A stretch of 46,200 nucleotides of DNA, taken from positions 1-46,200 of the forward strand of contig CAAEFF010000081.1 in assembly GCA_900755085.1 (NCBI GenBank), written 5' to 3'. The notes under the pieces are model-generated. The model did no database searches. It saw only the letters and a program-made list of their open reading frames with translations, and was not told where the DNA came from. Below are positions 31,651-39,266 of the stretch, piece by piece. The stretch's first letter is position 1, and the number at the start of each line of letters is the position of its first letter. The stretch is from an uncultured Streptococcus sp. GTDB lineage: Bacteria > Bacillota > Bacilli > Lactobacillales > Streptococcaceae. The position numbers and the translations under genes were made by a program.

Positions 31651-32154
31651 CTACTCCACCTCTATCCAATACCGCTCCGTTCCATTTCGAACATCCTCCA
31701 ACTCCCCACCATTAGCTAAGATAACAGCTCTGCTGGCAGGATTTTCTGTGCTACAAGTCACCAGAGCTCGTTTGATATTCTTTTCCTTAGCAACTTGTAA
31801 ACCTTGGCGGAGGGCCTCTTTAGCATAGCCCTTACCTCTTTCAGAGGGACGGATGGAGTAGCCAATATGGCCACCCTCCTCCAGGAGATAAGCACTCAGG
31901 CGCAAGCGGAGATTGAGAAAGCCAAGCGCTTGACCGTCTCTTGCAAAAGCGACCAACTGAACAGCAGGCACCCAACCTTCCGGAATTCCTAGCCCCATTT
32001 CCATATCACGATTGCTTTCCAACCAGTCTTCATATACAAAATTTTCAGCATCCCAAAAGCCACCGTCATGGGCTGATTGGGCCTCTTCAAACTCTGCCAT
32101 CATCTTTAGAATGGTTTCTTTATCTGCTAAAGTCGGTCTGCGTAATTCCATCAT
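31651..32154 (-). CDS. GNAT-family N-acetyltransferase
   Basis: A 167-residue protein with the GNAT fold: the central strand LGFLNLRLRLSAYL, then HIGYSIRPSERGKGYAKEAL near 98-117, whose RGKGYA is the acetyl-CoA pyrophosphate loop, and ALVTCSTENPASRAVILANGG (21 residues near 131-151), of which NPASRAVI is typical of RimJ/RimL-like members. Substrate unknown. It sits between the small ORF and nrdG, as in pneumococcus. GGAGGGAATG gives the ribosome binding site. Confidence 0.88.
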   Translation of the reverse strand: MMELRRPTLADKETILKMMAEFEEAQSAHDGGFWDAENFVYEDWLESNRDMEMGLGIPEGWVPAVQLVAFARDGQALGFLNLRLRLSAYLLEEGGHIGYSIRPSERGKGYAKEALRQGLQVAKEKNIKRALVTCSTENPASRAVILANGGELEDVRNGTERYWIEVE

Positions 32155-32170
32155 TCCCTCCCCATACGAG

Positions 32171-32192
32171 AAAAGCGAGAGCGGACTCTCAC
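32171..32192 (-). terminator. Terminator-like hairpin upstream of the acetyltransferase gene
   Basis: On the minus strand GTGAGAG (32192-32186), loop TCCG, CTCTCGC (32181-32175), followed by TTTTCTC. It overlaps one copy of the 12-bp direct repeat GGACTCTCACTT that flanks the repeat element. Confidence 0.6.
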
Positions 32193-32632
32193 TTCACAAC
32201 ATAAACAATCATTTTTAATAAAACAAATTAATAAATACTGAATCAATGAGGCGACACTTATTTATTAAACTTTTTTAAGAATCTACTGAGACTTTCCGCC
32301 GTGGGAAAAATGCCTGAAACCAACAAGTTTCAGGCATCCGGAATTATTGAGAGTAAAACAGTTCGGCGAACTGTTTTAGCCTGAGCCTGAAAACCAAAAA
32401 GCGAAGGGGCTCAATACAAATTGAACACGGGCTGCGGATTGTGTCAAAAAGATAAGTTTTCCTAGAATCAAAAGATCCTGCGTCAAACTTCCTATTTTGA
32501 CTTTATCCGCAGACGCCCTTAGTATCTTGATTTAGTCATGGAACTTCGTAGAAGTTCGCTGACGGCCGTACCCACCCAAGGAAAGTCTCAAAAGAGAATT
32601 TCATCTTCAATATGAAGCGAGGACTCTCACTT
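32183..32632. repeat. 12-bp direct repeats flanking element copy 2
   Basis: GGACTCTCACTT occurs at 32183-32194 and 32621-32632, 426 bp apart. The right copy contains the stop codon of the 46-aa gene. This looks like a target duplication around the inserted element, or a pair of recombination sites. Confidence 0.6.
32201..32614. repeat. Structured intergenic element of about 410 bp, copy 2
   Basis: It is homologous to 4639-5046 throughout. TGAGACTTTCC (32287-32297) and GGAAAGTCTCA (32580-32590) close it. TGCCTGAAAC/GTTTCAGGCA (32311-32336) replaces the unrelated arms of copy 1; AAAACAGTTC-GGC-GAACTGTTTT (32355-32377) and GAACTTC-GTA-GAAGTTC (32541-32557) differ only in their 3-nt loops. No gene is evident. 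It interrupts the nrdD-nrdG cluster between the 46-aa gene and the acetyltransferase gene. Confidence 0.85.
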
Positions 32633-32767
32633 TTTCTTGTTCTTTTTTAAAAATTGCTCTCGTAGGCTAGCCACGCGGTCTTTTTTATTGACTCCACCTG
32701 TTGAATGCTTCTCGTGGAATCGTTGAACCTGGGCCTTGCCCTTATCGTCTAATTGGTATTTTCCCAT
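32627..32767 (-). CDS. Small conserved basic protein of 46 residues
   Basis: The frame encodes MGKYQLDDKGKAQVQRFHEK, then HSTGGVNKKDRVASLREQ and a Lys-rich end. AAAGGA precedes the ATG, and the gene starts 11 bp after nrdD. I recall a protein of this size at the same place (between nrdD and an acetyltransferase) in pneumococcus, so it is probably a real conserved gene. It is highly charged with no membrane span or known motif. Function unknown. Confidence 0.8.
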   Translation of the reverse strand: MGKYQLDDKGKAQVQRFHEKHSTGGVNKKDRVASLREQFLKKNKKK

Positions 32768-32778
32768 AATGTCCTTTT

Positions 32779-34989
32779 CTAATCTGTTACTTCATGCCCA
32801 CCATACTTGATAGTAGACCCGTTCATGTGTTTGACACGCGCCGCGATTTCCTTATGACGGCCATTGACCATCGGGCGAGCTTGAGGATTTCCTAAATAGC
32901 CACAGGTCCGTTTGACCACATCGACCGTTTTCGGATCGCTATTGCCACAGTTTGGGCAAGCAAATCCGCGCTCAGTCGGCGTGAAATCTCCTTCAAAATC
33001 ACACTTGTAACAACGGTCAATCGGCGTATTGGTTCCGAGATAACCGACCCGGTCATAGGCATAATCCCAAACCGCTTCAAGGGCTTTTGGATTTTGTTGG
33101 AGCACAGGATACTCACAATAGTGGATAAAGCCACCAGAAGCTCCAGCTTCAGGATAGACTTTTTCAAAATCCAACTTCTCAAATGGGGTTGGGTTCTTAC
33201 GAACATCGTAGTGGAAACTATTGGTGTAGTATTCCTTGTCTGTGATATCTGGAACCTTCCCAAATTTCTCCGTATCCAGGCGACAGAAGCGGTCTGTCAA
33301 GCTTTCTGACGGTGTCGAATAGATGGAGAAGTGGTAATCATACTGGTCAGACCATTCTTCCACGCGCGCTTTCATATCCTTGATGATATCGATCGTGAAT
33401 TGTTTGGCTTCTGGATTGTGTTCCCAATTTGGACCATAAAAGACGGTTGCAACTTCATAGAGTCCGATATAGCCAAGAGAAACGGTTGCTCTGCGATGAC
33501 GGAAGAGCTGATCTACCTGGTCATATTTGCCCAAGCGTTTCCCGAAAGCGCCATATTGGTAGAGAATCGGTGCATTGGCTGGTGTCGCTTCTTTGGTGCG
33601 TTCCACCCGGTAAACCAAGGCATCTTCAGCGATGTTCATCCGTTCATTAAAGATTTGCCAGAATTTCTCCTTGTCTCCGCCAGATTCCAAGGCAATTCGA
33701 GGTAAATTGACCGTCACGACTCCAAGATTCATCCGGCCAGAATTAACTTCCACACCATTCTCGTCCTTCCAACCTTGAAGGAAAGAGCGACATCCCATGG
33801 GCACCTTGAAGGAGCCTGTCAATTCTACAATCTTGTCATAAGAGAGGACATCTGGATACATGCGTTTCGTAGCACATTCCAAGGCCAATTGCTTAATATC
33901 ATAGTTAGGCGTTCCAGGCTCTAAGTTGAGTCCCCGCTTGAGGGTAAAGATTAATTTTGGAAAAATGGCTGTCCGATGTTCCGATCCAAGACCCTTAATC
34001 CGAATTTCCAGAATCGCCTTTTGGATTTCCCGTTCGAAGCGATTGGTTCCAAGGCCAAAACCAAGCGAAGTGAAAGGAGTTTGCCCGTTTGAAGTAAAGA
34101 GGGTATTGATCTCATATTCTAGCGATTGCATGGCATCATAGATGTCTTTTTGAGTCTTACTCCAAGCATAGTCCTCTTGCTTTTCAGGAAGTACCCACTC
34201 TTTGGCATCCGCTAAGTGTTTTTGGTAGTTCTTTTCTGCATAAGGGGCCAAGACTTCATCGATCCGGTCTGCTGAACAGCCACCATACTGACTAGAGGCC
34301 ACATTGGCAATAATCTGCGAGATTTGTGCCGTTGCAGTTTGGATAGACTTAGGACTTTCGACTTCTGCATTCCCGATTTTGAAGCCATTTCTGAGCATGC
34401 CTTCAAAATCGATCAAACAGCAGTTGGTCATCGGTGTATAAGGGCTATAGTCCAAATCATGGTAGTGGATGTCCCCTTTTTGGTGAGCATTGGCTACGTG
34501 TTTGGGCAACATTTTAAGACCAATAGACTTACCAACGATCCCTGCCGTCAAGTCCCGTTGCGTATTAAAGACATCACTGTCCTTATTGGCGTTTTCATTG
34601 ACGACGGCTTGGTCCTTATTGAGGAGTTTGCCAATTGTAAAGTTGATATCCGTCGCTTTTGAGCGCTCAAAATCCCGCTGGGTGCGATAAGTAATGTAGC
34701 TCTCTGCAATCGCATATTCATTAGCTTGAAGCAATTCATGCTCGACGACATTTTGGATCTCATAGATCTTCACACCATTTGGAAAACGTTCCAAGATCTC
34801 TGCGATCACACGATCGACAATAGCTTCTAGTTTGGCTTCCATCACTGGAGTGAGAGAAGTCACTTCTTCTGTCGCCTTCAACAAGGCTTTATAAATTTTT
34901 TCAACATCGAATTGAACACGGCGGCCATCTCGTTTTTCAACAAAAATATCCGGGGCCATTCTCAGTTTTTCTTCTCTCAAGGTGATCAT
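32779..34989 (-). CDS. nrdD: Anaerobic (class III) ribonucleoside-triphosphate reductase
   Basis: A protein of about 736 residues. The N-terminal ATP-cone (FVEKRDGRRVQFDVEKI) gives allosteric control. The C-terminal zinc site is CYKCDF...CPNCGN, and the glycyl radical site is in RTCGYLG with Gly about 40 residues from the end. It reduces NTPs to dNTPs without oxygen and is activated by NrdG. The frame can start at 35010, but no ribosome binding site fits; ATG at 34989 (MITLREEK) has GAGAGG 10 bases upstream. Paired NrdR boxes overlap its promoter. Confidence 0.95.
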   Translation of the reverse strand: MITLREEKLRMAPDIFVEKRDGRRVQFDVEKIYKALLKATEEVTSLTPVMEAKLEAIVDRVIAEILERFPNGVKIYEIQNVVEHELLQANEYAIAESYITYRTQRDFERSKATDINFTIGKLLNKDQAVVNENANKDSDVFNTQRDLTAGIVGKSIGLKMLPKHVANAHQKGDIHYHDLDYSPYTPMTNCCLIDFEGMLRNGFKIGNAEVESPKSIQTATAQISQIIANVASSQYGGCSADRIDEVLAPYAEKNYQKHLADAKEWVLPEKQEDYAWSKTQKDIYDAMQSLEYEINTLFTSNGQTPFTSLGFGLGTNRFEREIQKAILEIRIKGLGSEHRTAIFPKLIFTLKRGLNLEPGTPNYDIKQLALECATKRMYPDVLSYDKIVELTGSFKVPMGCRSFLQGWKDENGVEVNSGRMNLGVVTVNLPRIALESGGDKEKFWQIFNERMNIAEDALVYRVERTKEATPANAPILYQYGAFGKRLGKYDQVDQLFRHRRATVSLGYIGLYEVATVFYGPNWEHNPEAKQFTIDIIKDMKARVEEWSDQYDYHFSIYSTPSESLTDRFCRLDTEKFGKVPDITDKEYYTNSFHYDVRKNPTPFEKLDFEKVYPEAGASGGFIHYCEYPVLQQNPKALEAVWDYAYDRVGYLGTNTPIDRCYKCDFEGDFTPTERGFACPNCGNSDPKTVDVVKRTCGYLGNPQARPMVNGRHKEIAARVKHMNGSTIKYGGHEVTD

Positions 34990-35029
34990 ACCAAACATGC
35001 CTCTCTTCATTTATTTACATACAAGTTGT

Positions 35030-35057
35030 ATTATACCACTCCAAAAATAAAAATCAA
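35030..35057 (-). promoter_or_regulatory. nrdD promoter
   Basis: On the minus strand TTGATT (35052-35057), 16-bp spacer, TATAAT (35030-35035) with TGG before it. The -35 lies inside the proximal NrdR box, which suits repression. Confidence 0.7.
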
Positions 35058-35110
35058 TATCTTGTGGTGAAAATTCTAAAAAACTTTCTAAAACACAAGA
35101 TATTGATTTT
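35050..35110. promoter_or_regulatory. Paired NrdR boxes that also form a 17-bp inverted repeat
   Basis: AAAATCAATATCTTGTG (35050-35066) and its exact reverse complement (35094-35110) are centred about 44 bp apart, close to four helical turns. Each half, CACAAGATATTGAT, fits the NrdR-box pattern acaCwAtATaTwGtgt with few deviations. On the minus strand the same sequence could fold into a 17-bp stem followed by a T-rich run, ending the ccs4-like transcript at 35112. Confidence 0.7.
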
Positions 35111-35111
35111 C

Positions 35112-36950
35112 TTAAGAGCGTTGATAGAGTTTGAAATGACGGTATTTCTTCTCAACTAGACGATAATTTTCTTTGAGCAAGTCCTTCATATTGGAGGTCA
35201 ACTCCACCTGATTGTTGACCACAATATACTTAGGTTCAGACCGATCGATTTGTTGGATCACATTGGTCCGGTTTTCATTAATCCCCAGATAAGACGTCGG
35301 GGTCAATAAGGCAGAAGCGGCCAAACGATCGCTTTCTTGATAGAGAGTAGCTGTCGTATCCCAAGCATAAATGGTATCTTTCGACTTGGTGTGATTTTTA
35401 ATGTAGCTGGCAATAGCACTCCGTTCACTGGATTGGCCAGACTGAAGCACGACATCTTGAACCACTGGATTCGCCAACAGATAGACAAGGGTTACTAGCG
35501 GTAAGAAAACTTGGCTCGTAAAGTAAGCGGCCCAAACTTCCTTGTTTTTCTTCTTCCGACCACGGCGTTCGATCCCATCGTTTTCTTCCCCATCTCGTGA
35601 GAACCAGATCGCAAACAAAGGAAGAACAAATGGCAACATCGGTAACAATTGGTAAGCTCCCTGTTCAGGAAGACCAATCGACACAATGAGGACTACCAGG
35701 CTACCTGCCCATCCCATAAAGCGGAAGATCCGGCGAGCACTGCTATTTTGCTTGGTAAAGGACATCAAAAAGGCAGAGACTAGGCCAAAGGCCAGCGCCA
35801 ACAGTCCGTAATAAATGGCGTTACTGAAGGTCTGTCCATTAGTAAAATTCAAGGCATTAAAGACATAGGTTACTTGGTTAATGGCATAGCCAAAAGTCTG
35901 ATTCAAAACGGTGATATAGCCAATTGGATAAAAGACGAGTGAAAAACCAAGGAGAGCTGCTAGCAGTTGATAAAAGCCACGCGCCCATCTCTTCTGCTTG
36001 ATGTTAAAGGCTGTTAATCCAAGGAAGGCCAACAAATAAAACAGGGCACTAGTCATCGGATCAATCAAGAATGCCACAGCTGCAATCGCACCATAAAGGA
36101 TAAAGCCTTCATCCTTACGATGTCCAATCAGATAAGCCAAAATGAAATTCATGCTGGCAAATAGGATTGGAAGGCTAAAGAGAGTCACATAAGTCCCTCC
36201 AAAACCAAGGCCTAACACCAAGAAATAAAAGAGTAACTGGACATTCTTCGCTGTATCTTTATCAGACACCAGCAAGCGCACAACCCGATAGAGGTAAGTC
36301 CCCGCAAAGAAGAGGGCAATCGCTTGAAGGATCATCAAGATCCAATGTCCACCAGCTAAACTTCCCAACCAGTTGATTGCATAATAGAGCAGACCATTGG
36401 TTCCGTAAAAATCACCAAACGGTACTTGACCCTTGGTCATTGCCCAGCCAGCATACAAGTTTTGAGATTGTTGATTGGTTGCAAAACGGGTTAAAAATGG
36501 CACCCCGACATGCAGTAAACTAATCAAGAGACTCAACACAAAAGGAATCGCTAGGGGCACTGGACGCTTGGATTGACGACGGATCGGCTCAACTGCCACA
36601 TCTGCTTCTAGCTCTTCCGTATTCTCTTCTACCTTAGATGCTTCCGCTTTTGCCGCTTCAACTCCCGCCTTACGCGAACGACGACTCATCCGACTGAGCG
36701 TTTGCTCCGCTTCCTGTTCAGATTCTTGTGTAGGTTCTGCTACTGCTTCTGGCTTGGCATCACTAATTTCCTCTGATGCCTCCATTGCAACCGGCTCCTC
36801 CAAGACTTCTGCCTGCTGGCTATGAGTCGGCTCTTCTTCACGAAAGACTGATTTGTCTAGCACTTCGCGAATTTCACGTGTATCCTGAAAACTATCCCCC
36901 ACGTGAAGCCCTAACTTTTTCGAAGTCATTTCTTGCTCTTTTTCGCTCAT
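35112..36950 (-). CDS. Ccs4-like polytopic membrane protein
   Basis: A 612-residue protein in two parts: a hydrophilic N-terminus of about 135 residues rich in Glu/Ala/Ser with an arginine patch (SRMSRRSRKAG), then about 11 membrane spans and an external C-terminal domain of about 110 residues (DTIYAWDTTATLYQESDRLA; YIVVNNQVELTSNM). The segment MTKGQVPFGDFYGTNGLLYY after the first span resembles lipid-sugar dependent GT-C transferases. The position beside cls and nrdD matches pneumococcal Ccs4 (competence-induced) as I recall it; I see no cin-box here. Function unknown; GT-C activity is an inference. Confidence 0.7.
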   Translation of the reverse strand: MSEKEQEMTSKKLGLHVGDSFQDTREIREVLDKSVFREEEPTHSQQAEVLEEPVAMEASEEISDAKPEAVAEPTQESEQEAEQTLSRMSRRSRKAGVEAAKAEASKVEENTEELEADVAVEPIRRQSKRPVPLAIPFVLSLLISLLHVGVPFLTRFATNQQSQNLYAGWAMTKGQVPFGDFYGTNGLLYYAINWLGSLAGGHWILMILQAIALFFAGTYLYRVVRLLVSDKDTAKNVQLLFYFLVLGLGFGGTYVTLFSLPILFASMNFILAYLIGHRKDEGFILYGAIAAVAFLIDPMTSALFYLLAFLGLTAFNIKQKRWARGFYQLLAALLGFSLVFYPIGYITVLNQTFGYAINQVTYVFNALNFTNGQTFSNAIYYGLLALAFGLVSAFLMSFTKQNSSARRIFRFMGWAGSLVVLIVSIGLPEQGAYQLLPMLPFVLPLFAIWFSRDGEENDGIERRGRKKKNKEVWAAYFTSQVFLPLVTLVYLLANPVVQDVVLQSGQSSERSAIASYIKNHTKSKDTIYAWDTTATLYQESDRLAASALLTPTSYLGINENRTNVIQQIDRSEPKYIVVNNQVELTSNMKDLLKENYRLVEKKYRHFKLYQRS

Positions 36951-37015
36951 TCTTTTTCCTTTTCTTCCATGTTCCTCTGCTCTTTCCTTTTAGAAAAAAG
37001 CCCATTATCTTCTCT

Positions 37016-37044
37016 AGTATACCAAATTCTGCCGACCCTGTCAG
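37016..37044 (-). promoter_or_regulatory. Promoter of the Ccs4-like gene
   Basis: On the minus strand CTGACA (37039-37044), 17-bp spacer, TATACT (37016-37021) with TGG before it. The leader is about 60 nt. Confidence 0.75.
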
Positions 37045-37066
37045 CCTCTTGTCACATAGTGATAGG

Positions 37067-37099
37067 TAAAAAGAGTCAGGCATCTCGATTCCTGACTCT
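37067..37099 (-). terminator. Terminator after cls
   Basis: On the minus strand AGAGTCAGG, about 10-nt loop, CCTGACTCT followed by TTTTT. It separates cls from the Ccs4-like gene. Confidence 0.88.
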
Positions 37100-37118
37100 G
37101 ATTCTCGTTTTAATACAT

Positions 37119-38654
37119 TTACAGCATCGGTGCGAACAATTGCATAATTTCCTTGATTAAGCTTTGGTGCCATGTAAAGCGGAATGTATCTTCGGTGATT
37201 TCTTGGGATATTTCAAAGATGTGGTCAAAATCCGCCCGGATCTCTTTCAGAGCAGGCGTCCGATACATCCAGACCGCATTTTCATAGTGATGGACCAGAC
37301 TACGGTAGTCAAAGTTAATCGATCCCACAACCGCCATTTCATCATCTGCAAGAACTTGCTTACTGTGGACAAAACCAGGTGTGTACTCATAGATTTTCAC
37401 ACCAGCATCCATCAGATCCAGGTAAGCCCCACGCGTAACAATTTGGATTAATTTTTTATCCGGAATATGCGGGGTCACGATTCGAACATCCACCCCACGA
37501 AGGGCTGCATTGCGGATATCCTCTGTCAAATCATAATCGATGATCAAGTAAGGAGTCGTGATATAGACGTAATCCGTCGCTTGGTTGATCATGTTTTGAT
37601 AAACCGTCTTTCCGACCTGCGACTTGTAAATCGGCTTTGGTCCACTCCCATAGGGAATGTAGAGCCCTTCGCCTTCGACTGCCTTGTTTTCAATATGATA
37701 GCGGTCAAAATCCTCAATTTCCCCACGGTTGATGTACCAGTTCATGAGGAACAGTCGCGTTAAGGCCTTAACAGCTCGTCCATCCAAGCGGATGGCACTG
37801 TCCTTCCAGTGACCAAACCGCTCAATGTGGTTGATATACTCGTCTGCCAAATTGACACCACCCGTATAGCCGATCTGCCCATCAATGGCCAGAATCTTGC
37901 GGTGGTCTCGGTTGTTATAAGCCACTGTTAGACGGGGGATCACCTTGTTAAACTTATGGGCATCAATCCCCATCTTTCGCAACCGTTTGGTATAGTTTCC
38001 TGCCAAAGTCGCCATACAGCCGATATCGTCATAAAGGAGTTTAACTTCAACCCCCTCTTTCACTTTCTGCTCTAAAATCTCTAAGATACTGTTCCACATC
38101 AAGCCCTCGTCAATGATATAAAACTCGATAAAGATAAATTTTTTCGCTGCTCGCAGATCCTCTAGTAGTTGCGCATACATGTCCTCTCCTAGAGGATAAA
38201 AAGTTGACGCAGTCCCATTGTAGAGATCCGCATTGTGGTCCATGGATAAAATAGACTTGACCAAGCCGTAGACTGCCTTGCTTTCTTGCTTGAGTTCCTT
38301 ACGCAGTTGCTGGCTATTATCCTCTCTAAACTTCATGGATTCCATATTTTTTAGCTGAATCATTTCCTTTTTGGACAAACGCCGCTCGCCAAACATGAGA
38401 TATAAGAGAGATCCAAAGACAGGAATGACCGCAATCAAGAGCCAGGTCACCTTATTTTCAGGAGGGGTATTGCGGTTGACAATAGCTAGAATCGTCGTCA
38501 CGTATAAGAGCCCAATGACCGCAACTGATAGCCAATGAGGGAACCATTTATTGAGCCAAAAGAAGGCCGCAAAGGATACCCACAGTTCGAAGCCCATAAA
38601 CAAAATACTAAATCCATACTTGGACATTAAAAGACGTAATTTTCGAAAGGTCAC
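37119..38654 (-). CDS. cls: Cardiolipin synthase
   Basis: A 511-residue membrane phospholipase D family enzyme. Two to three N-terminal spans are followed by the NTPPENKVTWLLIAVIPVFG region and two HKD motifs: DHRKILAIDGQIGYTGG and VHSKQVLADDEMAVVGSINF. It condenses two phosphatidylglycerol molecules. The start is GTG at 38654, behind AAAGGAGG; the frame continues to an ATG at 38738, but that would place the start upstream of the promoter. The family length of about 510 supports the GTG. Confidence 0.95.
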   Translation of the reverse strand: MTFRKLRLLMSKYGFSILFMGFELWVSFAAFFWLNKWFPHWLSVAVIGLLYVTTILAIVNRNTPPENKVTWLLIAVIPVFGSLLYLMFGERRLSKKEMIQLKNMESMKFREDNSQQLRKELKQESKAVYGLVKSILSMDHNADLYNGTASTFYPLGEDMYAQLLEDLRAAKKFIFIEFYIIDEGLMWNSILEILEQKVKEGVEVKLLYDDIGCMATLAGNYTKRLRKMGIDAHKFNKVIPRLTVAYNNRDHRKILAIDGQIGYTGGVNLADEYINHIERFGHWKDSAIRLDGRAVKALTRLFLMNWYINRGEIEDFDRYHIENKAVEGEGLYIPYGSGPKPIYKSQVGKTVYQNMINQATDYVYITTPYLIIDYDLTEDIRNAALRGVDVRIVTPHIPDKKLIQIVTRGAYLDLMDAGVKIYEYTPGFVHSKQVLADDEMAVVGSINFDYRSLVHHYENAVWMYRTPALKEIRADFDHIFEISQEITEDTFRFTWHQSLIKEIMQLFAPML

Positions 38655-38679
38655 AGCATCCTCCTTTTTTCTTTCTACT

Positions 38680-38708
38680 AGTATAACAATTCTTTTTACC
38701 CGATGCAA
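38680..38708 (-). promoter_or_regulatory. cls promoter
   Basis: On the minus strand TTGCAT (38703-38708), 17-bp spacer, TATACT (38680-38685). The leader of about 20 nt carries AAAGGAGG. Confidence 0.75.
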
Positions 38709-38735
38709 CGACCAACCAAACCCCTTCTTGACAAA

Positions 38736-38763
38736 CAAAAAGACTAAAGATCTATCTTTAGCC
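38736..38763 (-). terminator. Terminator after the 38780 lipoprotein gene
   Basis: On the minus strand GGCTAAAGA-TAGA-TCTTTAGTC followed by TTTTTG. It ends the lipoprotein transcript before the cls promoter. Confidence 0.8.
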
Positions 38764-38779
38764 TCTCTTGTTTCGTCCC

Positions 38780-39190
38780 TTATTGCTTGGTCAAAACGAT
38801 AATCCCTTGATCATCGTCTGCTTGCTCCAGGTCTTCTAGCGACAACTGATCTCCTTCGATCCGATAGCGATAGGGCTCATCCCCTATACGCATAGATTGA
38901 TTGACCGGATCAATACTGACCTCTTTGGTCTCTTCTTCGCCATCATCATCTTGCACTGTAAATGTGCCTTTTTGACCCGTCACCACCAGTAGAATTGTAT
39001 TCTCCTCATTCTGTCCTCGATAGCTTCCATCTATGGACACCCCTTGCTCTGACTTTTCACTGGTCGAAGCCACTGTCTCAGATGAATGTGAGCTAGCGCT
39101 ACTTGAGGCTTTTGGCGTTTGTTCTTGCTGGCTACAAGCAGTCAGGAAAAGGGCTACTGCCAAGGTCAGTATAGACATGATTTTTTTCAT
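38780..39190 (-). CDS. Small lipoprotein of unknown function
   Basis: A 136-residue protein: signal peptide with lipobox LTAC (Cys19 or so), a Ser/Thr/Glu-rich linker to about residue 50, and a compact beta-rich domain (SIDGSYRGQNEENTILLVVT; GTFTVQDDDGEEETKEVSID; YRYRIEGDQLSLEDL) with an acidic patch. It recalls the lipocalin-like small lipoproteins of streptococci that end in IVLTK. It has a strong private promoter and terminator. The position between cls and folC is shared with pneumococcus as I recall it. Confidence 0.78.
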   Translation of the reverse strand: MKKIMSILTLAVALFLTACSQQEQTPKASSSASSHSSETVASTSEKSEQGVSIDGSYRGQNEENTILLVVTGQKGTFTVQDDDGEEETKEVSIDPVNQSMRIGDEPYRYRIEGDQLSLEDLEQADDDQGIIVLTKQ

Positions 39191-39233
39191 TAAGATCGAC
39201 TCCTTTCGCTATAACCGTACACCATTTACCACC

Positions 39234-39262
39234 AGTATACGCCAAGAAAGTCTTTAGGTCAA
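39234..39262 (-). promoter_or_regulatory. Promoter of the 38780 lipoprotein gene
   Basis: On the minus strand TTGACC (39257-39262), 17-bp spacer, TATACT (39234-39239). It starts 4 bp beyond the folC stop codon. Confidence 0.85.
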
Positions 39263-39266
39263 TTGT

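Noticed and set aside
36951..37066. cin-box upstream of the Ccs4-like gene, as its name would suggest
   Set aside because: I found no TACGAATA or close match; a sigma-A type promoter (CTGACA-17-TATACT) is present instead.
37119..38738. Extended start of cls at 38738
   Set aside because: The longer frame begins upstream of the predicted promoter (38680-38708) and inside the preceding terminator; GTG at 38654 has AAAGGAGG.
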